DNA from: Verrucomicrobiota bacterium
GTDB lineage: Bacteria; Verrucomicrobiota; Verrucomicrobiia; Methylacidiphilales; UBA1321
Direction: 5' to 3'
DNA length: 39,863 bases
Assembly (NCBI GenBank): GCA_013285645.1
Contig: JABDHJ010000025.1
Span: forward strand, 1 to 39,863
The notes under the pieces are model-generated. The model was given only the letters and a program-made list of their open reading frames with translations, searched no databases and had not been told where the DNA came from. The first letter of the stretch is position 1; each line of letters starts with the position of its first letter. A program made the position numbers and the translations under genes. Positions 16,839-24,418 of the stretch are shown one piece after another.

Positions 16839-17690
16839 ATGCCTGCTCGCCCCCCCATTCCTTTTCATCTCGGCTACTTTGGCCGCGCCGGAAGTTTTTC
16901 CCATCTCGCCGCCGAGCGCCGCTTTCCCAAGGCCCGCCTCAGCGAATGCCCCACCGTCGAGGAAGCCTTCTCCCGTCTTCACGCCGGTGACTTCACCCAC
17001 ATCCTCGTCCCGATCGAAAATGCCTCCAGCGGCACCATCACCAATACCGCCGACCAACTCATGCGTCTCGCCCATACCGAGGACGGAGTCGCACTGCAAA
17101 TCCGCGAGGCCCTCGCCATGCGCATCGAGTTGGTCCTGATGGCGAGTCCCAAAACCAAAACCATCGAGAAAGTCTATTCTCATCCCGCACCCTTCGATCA
17201 CGGTCGCGCCTGGCTCGACAAACATTATCCCAAAGCGGAACGCATCACCGTTGGCAGCACCTCGGAAGCGGCCATCCTCGCCTCAACGGAAATAGGTGCC
17301 GCCGCCATTGCGGGATTGCAGACGCTCAAGGACAATCGTCTGAAAATCGTCAGCAAGGAAATTGGCAAAGACGTCGCCAACCAGACCACCTTCATCGTCG
17401 TCGGGCCCAAGCTTGCTCAGTCCACCAAGCCCACCCACACCAGCCTCGTCTTCGAGTTGCCCCACAAACCCGGCAGCCTCGTCGCCGTGCTCCAGGTCTT
17501 GTCGCGAAGAAAACTCAACCTGACGAAGATCCTCTCCCGCCCCATCCCCGGCCGCTTCGACGAGTACCGCTTCATGATTGAATTCCTCGGCGCCGCACCG
17601 AAGAAGGAAGTCCTCGACGCTCTGGCCCGACTCAAGAAAATCACCGCCTTCCTCGCCATCATCGGCACCTATCCCGTGCGGAAGGTTTAA
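16839..17690 (+). CDS. pheA: Prephenate dehydratase (monofunctional, with ACT domain)
   Basis: 283 residues from the ATG at 16839. The frame is open far upstream, but that part is antisense to the hisJ-like gene. Residues about 10-190 are the prephenate dehydratase domain (YFGRAGSFSHLAA, VPIENASSGTI, STSEAAILA). Residues about 200-275 are an ACT regulatory domain (KPGSLVAVLQVL, LNLTKILSRP) that normally binds phenylalanine. It converts prephenate to phenylpyruvate. Two signature motifs deviate: the usual Thr-Arg-Phe is T183-T184-F185, and the ACT motif Glu-Ser-Arg-Pro is L232-S233-R234-P235. There is no chorismate mutase domain. Confidence 0.9.
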   Translation: MPARPPIPFHLGYFGRAGSFSHLAAERRFPKARLSECPTVEEAFSRLHAGDFTHILVPIENASSGTITNTADQLMRLAHTEDGVALQIREALAMRIELVLMASPKTKTIEKVYSHPAPFDHGRAWLDKHYPKAERITVGSTSEAAILASTEIGAAAIAGLQTLKDNRLKIVSKEIGKDVANQTTFIVVGPKLAQSTKPTHTSLVFELPHKPGSLVAVLQVLSRRKLNLTKILSRPIPGRFDEYRFMIEFLGAAPKKEVLDALARLKKITAFLAIIGTYPVRKV

Positions 17691-17691
17691 C

Positions 17692-17729
17692 TCAGGTGGC
17701 CCGGACAACTTGTTGTCCGGGCCACCTGA
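17692..17729 (+). terminator. Perfect 17-bp stem hairpin after pheA
   Basis: TCAGGTGGCCCGGACAA (17692-17708) pairs exactly with 17713-17729 across a CTTG loop, starting 2 bases after the pheA stop. There is no T-run behind it, so it is not a textbook intrinsic terminator. The same word (GGTGGCCCGGAC) recurs at 37029-37168, so it is a repeat-family hairpin that may serve as a transcript end or RNA-stability element. A GTCGACGGCTACC hairpin and imperfect repeats of TTCCGTTAAT and GTCAAAAA follow to 17855. Confidence 0.7.
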
Positions 17730-17915
17730 AGAAGGCACCGTCGCCCGGCGGTCGACGGCTACCTTTCCTCCCCCAATCCCGTTAATCTGTTAATCCTGTC
17801 AAAAAATGTCTTCCGCCTCCCATTCCGTAATTCCGTTAATTCCGTCAAAAATTCCCCAATCTCCCGGCGCAACTCCACTTGCATTAGCGGCAACAAATCG
17901 TATTCTTGTAATGCA

Positions 17916-19034
17916 GTGAAAATAAACAATTTGCTCAAGACCTCGAGCGAGTGGATTCGAGGCGAGAATGGCGGCAACCGTATCGTGTTCAGCAGCCGAC
18001 TCCGCCTTGCCCGTAACCTGAACCATCACGCTTTTCCCGGCTGGGCCAAAAAGGCCGAGCGCGAAAAAGTACTGGCTCTCGTCCAGCCCGCCGTCGCCGA
18101 GTTGCCCGAGATGAAGGACTGCGTCATCAACGACTCGATGGAGCACTTTACTCCGCTCGAAAAGCAAGTTCTTGTCGAGCAGCACCTCATCAGCCGTGAG
18201 CACGCCGCCAAGAACACCGGCAGCGGCCTTATCATCAGCAAGAACCGCACGTTGAGCATCATGATCAACGAAGAGGACCATCTTCGCATCCAGTCGCTTC
18301 GTAGCGGCCTCCAGCTCAAGCAACTCCTCAAGGCCGTCGATAAACTCGACACCGAACTCGAAGAGAAACTCGATTTCGCCTTCTCGCCGCAGATCGGCTA
18401 CCTCACCGCCTGCCCGACCAATGTCGGCACCGGCATGCGCGCCTCGGCGATGATGCATCTCCCCGCGCTCGTCCTGCATGACCAGATCACCTCCATCATC
18501 AAGGCGGTGAACAAGCTCGGTCTCGCCGTCCGCGGCCTTTACGGCGAGGGTACCGAAGCGCTCGGCAATCTCTTCCAGATATCCAACCAGATGACCCTCG
18601 GCGAATCCGAGGCCGACATCGTGGACAAGCTCACGAAGGTGATCGTCCAGGTCATGGAGCACGAGGAAAACGCGCGCCAGAAAATGCTCGAAGACAAAAG
18701 CCGTGTCGTCGCCGACCAGGTGGGTCGCGCTTACGGCGTGATGATGCATTCCTATTCCATATCCTCGAAGGAGGTATTGAACCTGCTTTCGATGCTGCGG
18801 TTGGGTGTTGATCTCGGCCTGATGCCTGAGGAATATCGTGCCACCATCGATGAGCTTTTTATCCGCACCCAGCCTGCGCATTTGCAAAAGGATTTCGAGC
18901 GCAAGCTCACCACGGAAGAGCGTGACGGCCTGCGCGCCGATCTCCTCCGCGACCGGCTCAAACAGGTTCCCGAACCCAACATGAAAGCGCTTTCCCTTGG
19001 CAAAGCCACAGAGGGCGACAAGAAAAAATCATGA
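17916..19034 (+). CDS. mcsB: Protein-arginine kinase McsB
   Basis: 372 residues of the ATP:guanido phosphotransferase family. Starting at GTG 17916 aligns the N-terminus with known McsB proteins (SSRLRLARN follows at residues 26-34). Catalytic motifs INEEDHLRIQ and CPTNVGTGMRAS are intact. McsB phosphorylates arginine residues on proteins, marking them for the ClpC-ClpP protease. The stop overlaps the clpC start by 4 bases (ATGA), which indicates translational coupling. In Firmicutes the operon also encodes CtsR and the zinc-finger activator McsA; neither is seen here, since pheA lies upstream. Creatine/arginine kinase function is unlikely, given the short bacterial form and the clpC partner. 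Confidence 0.94.
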   Translation: MKINNLLKTSSEWIRGENGGNRIVFSSRLRLARNLNHHAFPGWAKKAEREKVLALVQPAVAELPEMKDCVINDSMEHFTPLEKQVLVEQHLISREHAAKNTGSGLIISKNRTLSIMINEEDHLRIQSLRSGLQLKQLLKAVDKLDTELEEKLDFAFSPQIGYLTACPTNVGTGMRASAMMHLPALVLHDQITSIIKAVNKLGLAVRGLYGEGTEALGNLFQISNQMTLGESEADIVDKLTKVIVQVMEHEENARQKMLEDKSRVVADQVGRAYGVMMHSYSISSKEVLNLLSMLRLGVDLGLMPEEYRATIDELFIRTQPAHLQKDFERKLTTEERDGLRADLLRDRLKQVPEPNMKALSLGKATEGDKKKS

Positions 19035-21544
19035 ACAACTTCACTCCCCGCGCCCAGCAAGTCCTGGCCTTGGCCCGCAAAGAAGCCGACCGCTTCAACC
19101 ACAATTACGTGGGCACCGAACATCTGTTGCTTGGCCTGATCAAGCTCGGCCAGGGCGTCGCCGTCAACGTGCTGCAGAAGCTCGGCCTCGACCTCGAAAC
19201 CGTCCGCATCGAAGTAGAAAAGCAGGTCGGTTCCGGCCCTGATACCAAGATGTCGGGCAACATCCCTTATACTCCGCGCGTGAAGAAAGTCCTCGCCCTC
19301 GCCGGCAAGGAAGCCAAGGCGCTCAATCATAGCTACGTTGGTACCGAACACATTTTGCTCGGCCTGCTCCGCGAAGGAGACGGCGTGGCCGCGCGCGTTT
19401 TGAAGACCCTTGAGGTCGATATCGAACGCACCCGCAACGAAGTCCTCAAGGAACTCGATCCTAATTTCACCTCCGGCGAAGCCGAAGGCGAAGAGGGAGA
19501 ATCCTCCTCTCGTGGCGAAGGCCCGCAGGGCGAAGCCGGTGCCGGTGGTAAGAAGGACGTCAAGACGCCCGCGCTCAAGGCCTTTGGCCGCGACCTGACC
19601 GACATGGCCCGCAAAGGCGAGCTCGATCCCGTTATCGGTCGCAAAAACGAAATCGAACGCGTCATCCAGATTCTCTGCCGTCGCACCAAGAACAATCCCG
19701 TTCTCATTGGTGAAGCTGGTGTAGGCAAGACCGCCATCGCTGAGGGCCTCGCCCAGGAAATTTCCGCTGGCAATGTTCCGGAACTTTTGCGCGACAAAAA
19801 AGTCATCACGCTCGATCTCGCCCTGATGGTCGCGGGTACCAAGTATCGCGGCCAATTCGAGGAGCGCATCAAGGCCGTGATGGAGGAAATCCGCAAGGCC
19901 AAGAACGTCATTCTCTTCATCGATGAGTTGCACACCATCGTCGGAGCTGGTTCAGCCGAGGGCGCGATGGATGCCTCCAACATCATCAAGCCCGCTCTCT
20001 CTCGTGGCGAACTCCAGTGCATCGGCGCCACGACGCTCAACGAATTCCGCAAGCACATCGAGAAGGACTCCGCGCTCGAACGCCGCTTCCAGCAAGTCAT
20101 GGTCGAGGCGCCCAGCGTCGACGAATCGATCGATATCTTGAAAGGGCTTCGTCCCAAGTATGAGGCCCATCACAAGGCCAAGATGTCCGACTCAGCTCTT
20201 GAGCAGGCAGTGAAACTTTCCGACCGCTATCTCACCGGACGCTTCCTCCCCGACAAGGCCATCGATGTGATGGACGAAGCCGGATCGCGCGCCCGCATCC
20301 AGGCCACCATGCGTCCGCCGGACGTCAAGGGCATCGAGGCCGAGATCGAGGAGATCAAGGGCCGCAAGGAAGCCGCCATCAAGGCGCAGGATTTTGAAAA
20401 AGCCGCCGCGCTTCGCGATGAAGAAAAGGAAGCCAAGGACAAGCTCGAGGCCGTCCTCGCCGCCTGGCGCACCCGCCGCGATGAGCAGGAAGTTTTCGTC
20501 ACCGACGACGACATCCGCCACGTGGTCTCGAAGTGGACCGGCGTTCCGCTCTCCCGCATGGAGCAGGCCGACATGGATCGATTGCTCAAGGTCTCGGAAG
20601 AACTCAAGGGCAAGGTCATTGGCCAGGACGAAGCCGTCTACGCCATGGGCAAGGCGCTGCGCCGCTCGCGCGCCGATCTCAAGGATCCGAAGCGCCCCAT
20701 CGGTTCATTCATTTTCCTCGGCCCGACCGGCGTGGGCAAAACCCACCTCGCGAAGACCCTGGCTCAATATATGTTCGGCGACGAAGCCGCGCTCATCCAG
20801 ATCGACATGAGCGAATACATGGACGCCCACAACGTCTCGCGCCTCGTTGGTGCGCCTCCCGGCTACGTCGGTTACGAGGAGGGCGGCCAGCTCAGCGAAA
20901 AAGTCCGCCGCCGTCCCTACAGCGTCGTGCTCTTTGACGAAATCGAAAAGGCCCACCCCGATATCTGGAATTTGCTCCTGCAGATTCTCGAGGACGGCGT
21001 CGTCACGGACAGCCTCGGTCGCAAGGTCGATTTCCGCAACACGATCATCATCATGACCTCCAACGTCGGCGCCGACTTGATCCGCAAGAACAACGTCATG
21101 GGCTTCGGCGTGAAGACCGACGATCATTCCTATGAGCAAATGAAGGAAAAGATGCTCTCGGAATCGAAGCGCGTCTTCAAACCCGAATTCCTCAACCGTC
21201 TCGACGACGTTATCGTCTTCCATTCGCTCACCCGCGATGACCTGAACAAGATCGTCGATATCGAAGTGGCCAAGGTGCTCACCCGCCTCAAGCCCCGCTC
21301 GATCACCTTCCGGCTCACCCCGGAAGCAACCGCATTCCTCATCGAGAAAGGCTACGACCCCGCCTACGGTGCACGTCCGTTGCGCCGCGCCGTCGAGCGT
21401 TATCTCGAGGACCCGATGGCGGAGGAAATCCTCCGAGGCACAATCAAGAACAGCGACTTCGTGGTCGTGGGCGAAAAGGAAAAAGCGCTCACCTTCACGG
21501 TGGGTGTCGATACTGCCTCCGCCCCCGTCGCGCCCTCCGCCTAA
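19031..21544 (+). CDS. clpC: ATP-dependent Clp protease ATPase subunit ClpC
   Basis: 837 residues. Two Clp N-repeats (about 1-70 and 78-146, each with a YVGTEHLLLGL-type motif) are the adaptor and phosphoarginine docking region. AAA module 1 has Walker A GEAGVGKTA starting at residue 227. A middle region about 437-475 contains a UVR-like motif (AQDFEKAAALRDEE). AAA module 2 has Walker A GPTGVGKTH starting at residue 564 and a C-terminal D2-small domain. It unfolds substrates for ClpP; clpP is not in the window. It is coupled to mcsB by a 4-base overlap, so McsB probably labels its clients, as in Gram-positive bacteria. An Asp/Glu/Gly-rich linker (about 150-180) follows the N-domain. Confidence 0.97.
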   Translation: MNNFTPRAQQVLALARKEADRFNHNYVGTEHLLLGLIKLGQGVAVNVLQKLGLDLETVRIEVEKQVGSGPDTKMSGNIPYTPRVKKVLALAGKEAKALNHSYVGTEHILLGLLREGDGVAARVLKTLEVDIERTRNEVLKELDPNFTSGEAEGEEGESSSRGEGPQGEAGAGGKKDVKTPALKAFGRDLTDMARKGELDPVIGRKNEIERVIQILCRRTKNNPVLIGEAGVGKTAIAEGLAQEISAGNVPELLRDKKVITLDLALMVAGTKYRGQFEERIKAVMEEIRKAKNVILFIDELHTIVGAGSAEGAMDASNIIKPALSRGELQCIGATTLNEFRKHIEKDSALERRFQQVMVEAPSVDESIDILKGLRPKYEAHHKAKMSDSALEQAVKLSDRYLTGRFLPDKAIDVMDEAGSRARIQATMRPPDVKGIEAEIEEIKGRKEAAIKAQDFEKAAALRDEEKEAKDKLEAVLAAWRTRRDEQEVFVTDDDIRHVVSKWTGVPLSRMEQADMDRLLKVSEELKGKVIGQDEAVYAMGKALRRSRADLKDPKRPIGSFIFLGPTGVGKTHLAKTLAQYMFGDEAALIQIDMSEYMDAHNVSRLVGAPPGYVGYEEGGQLSEKVRRRPYSVVLFDEIEKAHPDIWNLLLQILEDGVVTDSLGRKVDFRNTIIIMTSNVGADLIRKNNVMGFGVKTDDHSYEQMKEKMLSESKRVFKPEFLNRLDDVIVFHSLTRDDLNKIVDIEVAKVLTRLKPRSITFRLTPEATAFLIEKGYDPAYGARPLRRAVERYLEDPMAEEILRGTIKNSDFVVVGEKEKALTFTVGVDTASAPVAPSA

Positions 21545-21545
21545 A

Positions 21546-21576
21546 GGTAACCGTCGCACTCCGTGCGACGGTTACC
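21546..21576 (+). terminator. Perfect 14-bp stem hairpin after clpC
   Basis: GGTAACCGTCGCAC pairs exactly with GTGCGACGGTTACC across a TCC loop, beginning one base after the clpC stop codon. It has no following T-run. The GGTARCCGYCG wording links it to the repeat hairpins at 21643-21675, 30421-30453 and elsewhere. It may act as transcript end or mRNA-stabilising structure. Further on, TCGTTCCCAAACTCCATTTG (21589-21608) is related to the repeat at 35711-35830. Confidence 0.65.
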
Positions 21577-21695
21577 CTGCATCCCCCTCGTTCCCAAACT
21601 CCATTTGGGAACGCAATTGTCCGCGCAATTCCATTGCCCGCTCCGAGGTAGCCGTCGCTGTCCCTAGCGGCGGTGCCTTTTCAGGTTCCAGCCAT

Positions 21696-22421
21696 TTAAT
21701 TTGCCAACTGTCCCGTCGCGCCCCAAAAGGCCGCGCTGGGATGCGCAGGTTTGGTCACCTTGATTTGCGTTAGCACCTTGCCGGGAGCGGGATGAACGTC
21801 GACTCCTAAAATGTTATGATGATCCCACTCCAGTTGCTTATTGTCGGTGCTCCATTTGCCCAGGTTGGAGGCGAGATAGACGCAGCCCTTGTCACCCGCA
21901 TCGAGATTCTTATACCAGTCCGGTACGACAATATCGCGGGTCTCCGTTGATCCGTCCTGATAGGTCAGCGTAATGTGCAGCGAAGCCGCACCGCTGTCGA
22001 AGCTGGTAAAAAAGAGAAACATCCTGGCGTAGTTTTTCAGCGGGACCTCGAACGAGTATTCGTCCGCTTGGGTCGATAAACGCACCTGGCTTCCTGCACC
22101 CGCTGTCGCATATGGCAGGATCACCTCCGGATGGTCGGCATTCGCGGCGAACTTGCCGTCGTTCGGAACACAGTGAGGAGATTTGCTGCCGAGCGCGGCT
22201 GCCGCTTCCAGCGTGATCACGCCGCCGTTGATTTGCAGGGGAACCACCTTCCCATCAACCAGCGTTGCCACTCCGCGCGAGTTCAGGACTTTGCTCACAT
22301 CGATTTGCACGGAAATGGTGGCCGTGGCGGGTACGTCGTCGGCACGTAGAAGACAGGCGCCGACCAAAAAGAGAGTGAGTAACGTTTTCACGGGAAGAGA
22401 TGGGCGGATATTCGATGCCAA
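21696..22421 (-). CDS. Secreted protein of unknown function
   Basis: 241 residues from a TTG at 22421 that follows GAAGAGG by 4 bases. A GTG at 22391 (VKTLLTLFLVGACLLRADD) is an alternative that gives a shorter signal peptide. After signal cleavage the chain is beta-rich (ISVQIDVSKVLNSRG, QVRLSTQADEYSFEVPLKNY, SLHITLTYQDGSTETRDI) with a WSTDNKQLEWDHHNILGVDV segment. It looks like a jelly-roll sandwich such as carbohydrate-binding domains, but I do not recognise the family. It lies downstream of the Fsr-like transporter on the same strand with a 21-base gap. Confidence 0.65.
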   Translation of the reverse strand: MASNIRPSLPVKTLLTLFLVGACLLRADDVPATATISVQIDVSKVLNSRGVATLVDGKVVPLQINGGVITLEAAAALGSKSPHCVPNDGKFAANADHPEVILPYATAGAGSQVRLSTQADEYSFEVPLKNYARMFLFFTSFDSGAASLHITLTYQDGSTETRDIVVPDWYKNLDAGDKGCVYLASNLGKWSTDNKQLEWDHHNILGVDVHPAPGKVLTQIKVTKPAHPSAAFWGATGQLAN

Positions 22422-22442
22422 CCAGCCTCTTCTTTAAACCAT

Positions 22443-23711
22443 CTATCGCCGCTTTGGTCTCTCCAAATCCGGTAAAAAAGCCGTCAACACGCCTAGCAAA
22501 GGCAGGAACGAGCAAATCTCAAAAACAAGACCGATGCTGGTCATATCAATTAACTTGCCCAGCACTGCCGAGCCAATACCCGCCAGTCCAAACGCGAGAC
22601 CGAAGAAAAGCCCCGCAATCATGCCCACTTTGCCCGGCACCAGTTCCTGCGCAAAAACCACAATGGCCGAAAAAGCCGAGGCCAAAATCACGCCGATGAT
22701 TACGCTCAAGATAATCACGCCGGCCAGCGGTACGTGAGGCAGCAGTAACGTAAACGGCGTTACTCCGAGAATCGAAACCCAGATCACATTCTTGCGTCCA
22801 AACCGGTCGCCAATGGGCCCACCGATGATCGTTCCCGCCGCCACCGCGAACAGAAAGACAAATAGATAAATCTGCGACATTTGCACCGAGACATGAAATT
22901 TATGGATAAGAAAGAACGTGTAATAACTCGTCATGCTCGCGAGATAAATATACTTCGAAAACACCAGCGCCATGAGCAGGCCAATGGCCATCGACACCTG
23001 GCGCGGCGAAAGACTGGTCAGGTGCGCATGGGCGTGCCCCTTCGGTTTCAGCAAGTGCGTATTCGCCACATACCATAGCCCCACCCGGTAGAGCAACACG
23101 ATGCCTACGAGCGCAATCAGGCAGAACCATTTGATCTCCCCCTGGCCACCAGAAACGATGATCAACGCCGCCAACAGTGGCCCGATGGAAGTCCCCGCAT
23201 TCCCGCCCACCTGAAAAAGCGACTGCGCAAATCCATGCCGCCCTCCCGAAGCCATCCGCGCCACCCGCGATGCTTCCGGATGAAAAACCGACGACCCCAC
23301 GCCGACCAATGCCACCGAAAACAGGATCACCTCAAAATTCCACGCCACCGAAAGCAATCCCAGTCCCGCCAGCGTAAAACCCATGCCGATCGAAAGCGAA
23401 TAGGGCAGGGGGCGCCTGTCCGTGTACCAACCCACCAGCGGTTGCAGAAGCGACGCCGTCAATTGGTTCGCCAGAGTGATTAGGCCGATCTGGGTGAAGC
23501 TCAATTGAAACGAATGCTTCAAGATCGGATAAATCGCCGGGATCAGCGACTGCATCGTATCGTTCAGCAGGTGCGCGACACTCAGCGCGATCAGAATGCC
23601 CAGCACCGCTTTTTGCGGCGTGCCGAGATTGGGTTCGATCTCGACTTCATGCTCAACGTTGGCCGAATGCGGCTCAATCAAAATCGATTCATCATCCGGG
23701 GACGTATTCAC
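22443..23711 (-). CDS. fsr: MFS transporter, fosmidomycin-resistance (Fsr) type
   Basis: 422 residues with 12 predicted membrane segments. The stretch SVAHLLNDTMQSLIPAIYPI, together with GSSVFHPEASRVARMASGGR and AQSLFQVGGNAG, is the characteristic wording of the Fsr subfamily of the major facilitator superfamily. Members export fosmidomycin when overproduced; the natural substrate is not established. The N-terminus has an acidic hydrophilic extension of about 30 residues before the first helix. The C-terminus is basic (LPDLERPKRR). The secreted protein of unknown function follows closely on the same strand. Confidence 0.9.
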   Translation of the reverse strand: MNTSPDDESILIEPHSANVEHEVEIEPNLGTPQKAVLGILIALSVAHLLNDTMQSLIPAIYPILKHSFQLSFTQIGLITLANQLTASLLQPLVGWYTDRRPLPYSLSIGMGFTLAGLGLLSVAWNFEVILFSVALVGVGSSVFHPEASRVARMASGGRHGFAQSLFQVGGNAGTSIGPLLAALIIVSGGQGEIKWFCLIALVGIVLLYRVGLWYVANTHLLKPKGHAHAHLTSLSPRQVSMAIGLLMALVFSKYIYLASMTSYYTFFLIHKFHVSVQMSQIYLFVFLFAVAAGTIIGGPIGDRFGRKNVIWVSILGVTPFTLLLPHVPLAGVIILSVIIGVILASAFSAIVVFAQELVPGKVGMIAGLFFGLAFGLAGIGSAVLGKLIDMTSIGLVFEICSFLPLLGVLTAFLPDLERPKRR

Positions 23712-23767
23712 TCGAGTCCAGCTTAGCCTATTCCGGCGATTGCGCAGGAAGATTTACCTGGTTCGAT

Positions 23768-24418
23768 TCAGGTATTAGGAGAAATCGCCCGCTCTCGTAA
23801 AGCGCTCATGCACTTCTTCAATTCTTCGAAAGGCAATTCCAGCGCGGGAGGTCGCGCAATCCAGATGAGGAACATCTTTTCGGAAGGTTGAGCCAAATGG
23901 CGGCGATAAATTTCCCGCATGCGTCGGCGCAGTTGGGTGCGCTTGTTTGCTGCGCCCAGACGCTTAGGGGTAAGAAAAGCGACCTCGCCCGTTTCGCCTG
24001 ACTTCACGGCTTCCTGCGGCAGATGATTGAGCGCCATGAAGCGGTTGCTCACGCGCTTGCCTTTGAGTCGCGTGGCGTCAAAGACCCCGCGACGACGGAT
24101 GATCCGGGCACGAGGGAGCGCTTGGGAGGGAGTCGGATCAGAGATCGAGGCTATGTGCTCTGGTGCAAATCGACGGTCATAGACCGCCGCTGCAACCGAA
24201 CTTAAGCCTGAGTGTGGGGCGTGAACTTGCGCTCGGTGCGGGCACCGGCCAAGCGGACGCGGCCCTTCGCACGACGGCGGGCCAGAATAGCGCGACCGTT
24301 CTTGGTGCGCGTGCGGGCCAGAAAACCGAATTGGCGGACACGACGCTTTTGAGAGGGCTGGAATGTTCTTTTCATGGGGAATCCTAATAGGGGAGGGAGA
24401 GCATACGGAACCGGGCAT
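23768..24418 (-). CDS. rnpA: Ribonuclease P protein component, frame enclosing rpmH
   Basis: The RNase P protein domain covers about residues 100-210 of a 216-codon frame: [20 protein letters not shown], then [20 protein letters not shown] with [10 protein letters not shown]. It binds the catalytic RNA for tRNA 5' processing. No ATG, GTG or TTG occurs in frame between codon 1 and the GTG inside the domain (KRVSNRF, about codon 123), which would lose the first conserved helix. The only normal start before the domain is the ATG at 24418. It abuts the aminotransferase stop (TAAATG) and lies 43 bases before rpmH, so rpmH would be nested within rnpA in another frame, as known in Thermus. The alternative is a rare start codon near 24160. 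The end is certain; the start is not. Confidence 0.72.
   Translation of the reverse strand: MPGSVCSPSPIRIPHEKNIPALSKASCPPIRFSGPHAHQERSRYSGPPSCEGPRPLGRCPHRAQVHAPHSGLSSVAAAVYDRRFAPEHIASISDPTPSQALPRARIIRRRGVFDATRLKGKRVSNRFMALNHLPQEAVKSGETGEVAFLTPKRLGAANKRTQLRRRMREIYRRHLAQPSEKMFLIWIARPPALELPFEELKKCMSALRERAISPNT
24202..24375 (-). CDS. rpmH: 50S ribosomal protein L34 (bL34)
   Basis: 57 residues: [20 protein letters not shown], then [20 protein letters not shown], then a C-terminal tail of about 13 residues ([15 protein letters not shown] region) beyond the usual 44-46. An AGGA ribosome-binding site precedes the ATG at 24375. It is a component of the large ribosomal subunit. The gene is inside the open frame that leads into rnpA, offset by one base. 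In most bacteria rpmH-rnpA sits beside dnaA or yidC; here it follows an aminotransferase gene and is followed by an Fsr-like transporter. Confidence 0.96.
   Translation of the reverse strand: MKRTFQPSQKRRVRQFGFLARTRTKNGRAILARRRAKGRVRLAGARTERKFTPHTQA

Noticed and set aside
17759..17977. Minus-strand frame of 72 codons before mcsB
   Set aside because: It consists of translated short repeats (TTCCGTTAAT and GTCAAAAA words) and overlaps the start of mcsB.
18752..19933. 393-codon minus-strand frame across the mcsB-clpC junction
   Set aside because: It runs opposite two certain genes, and its residues mirror their codons.
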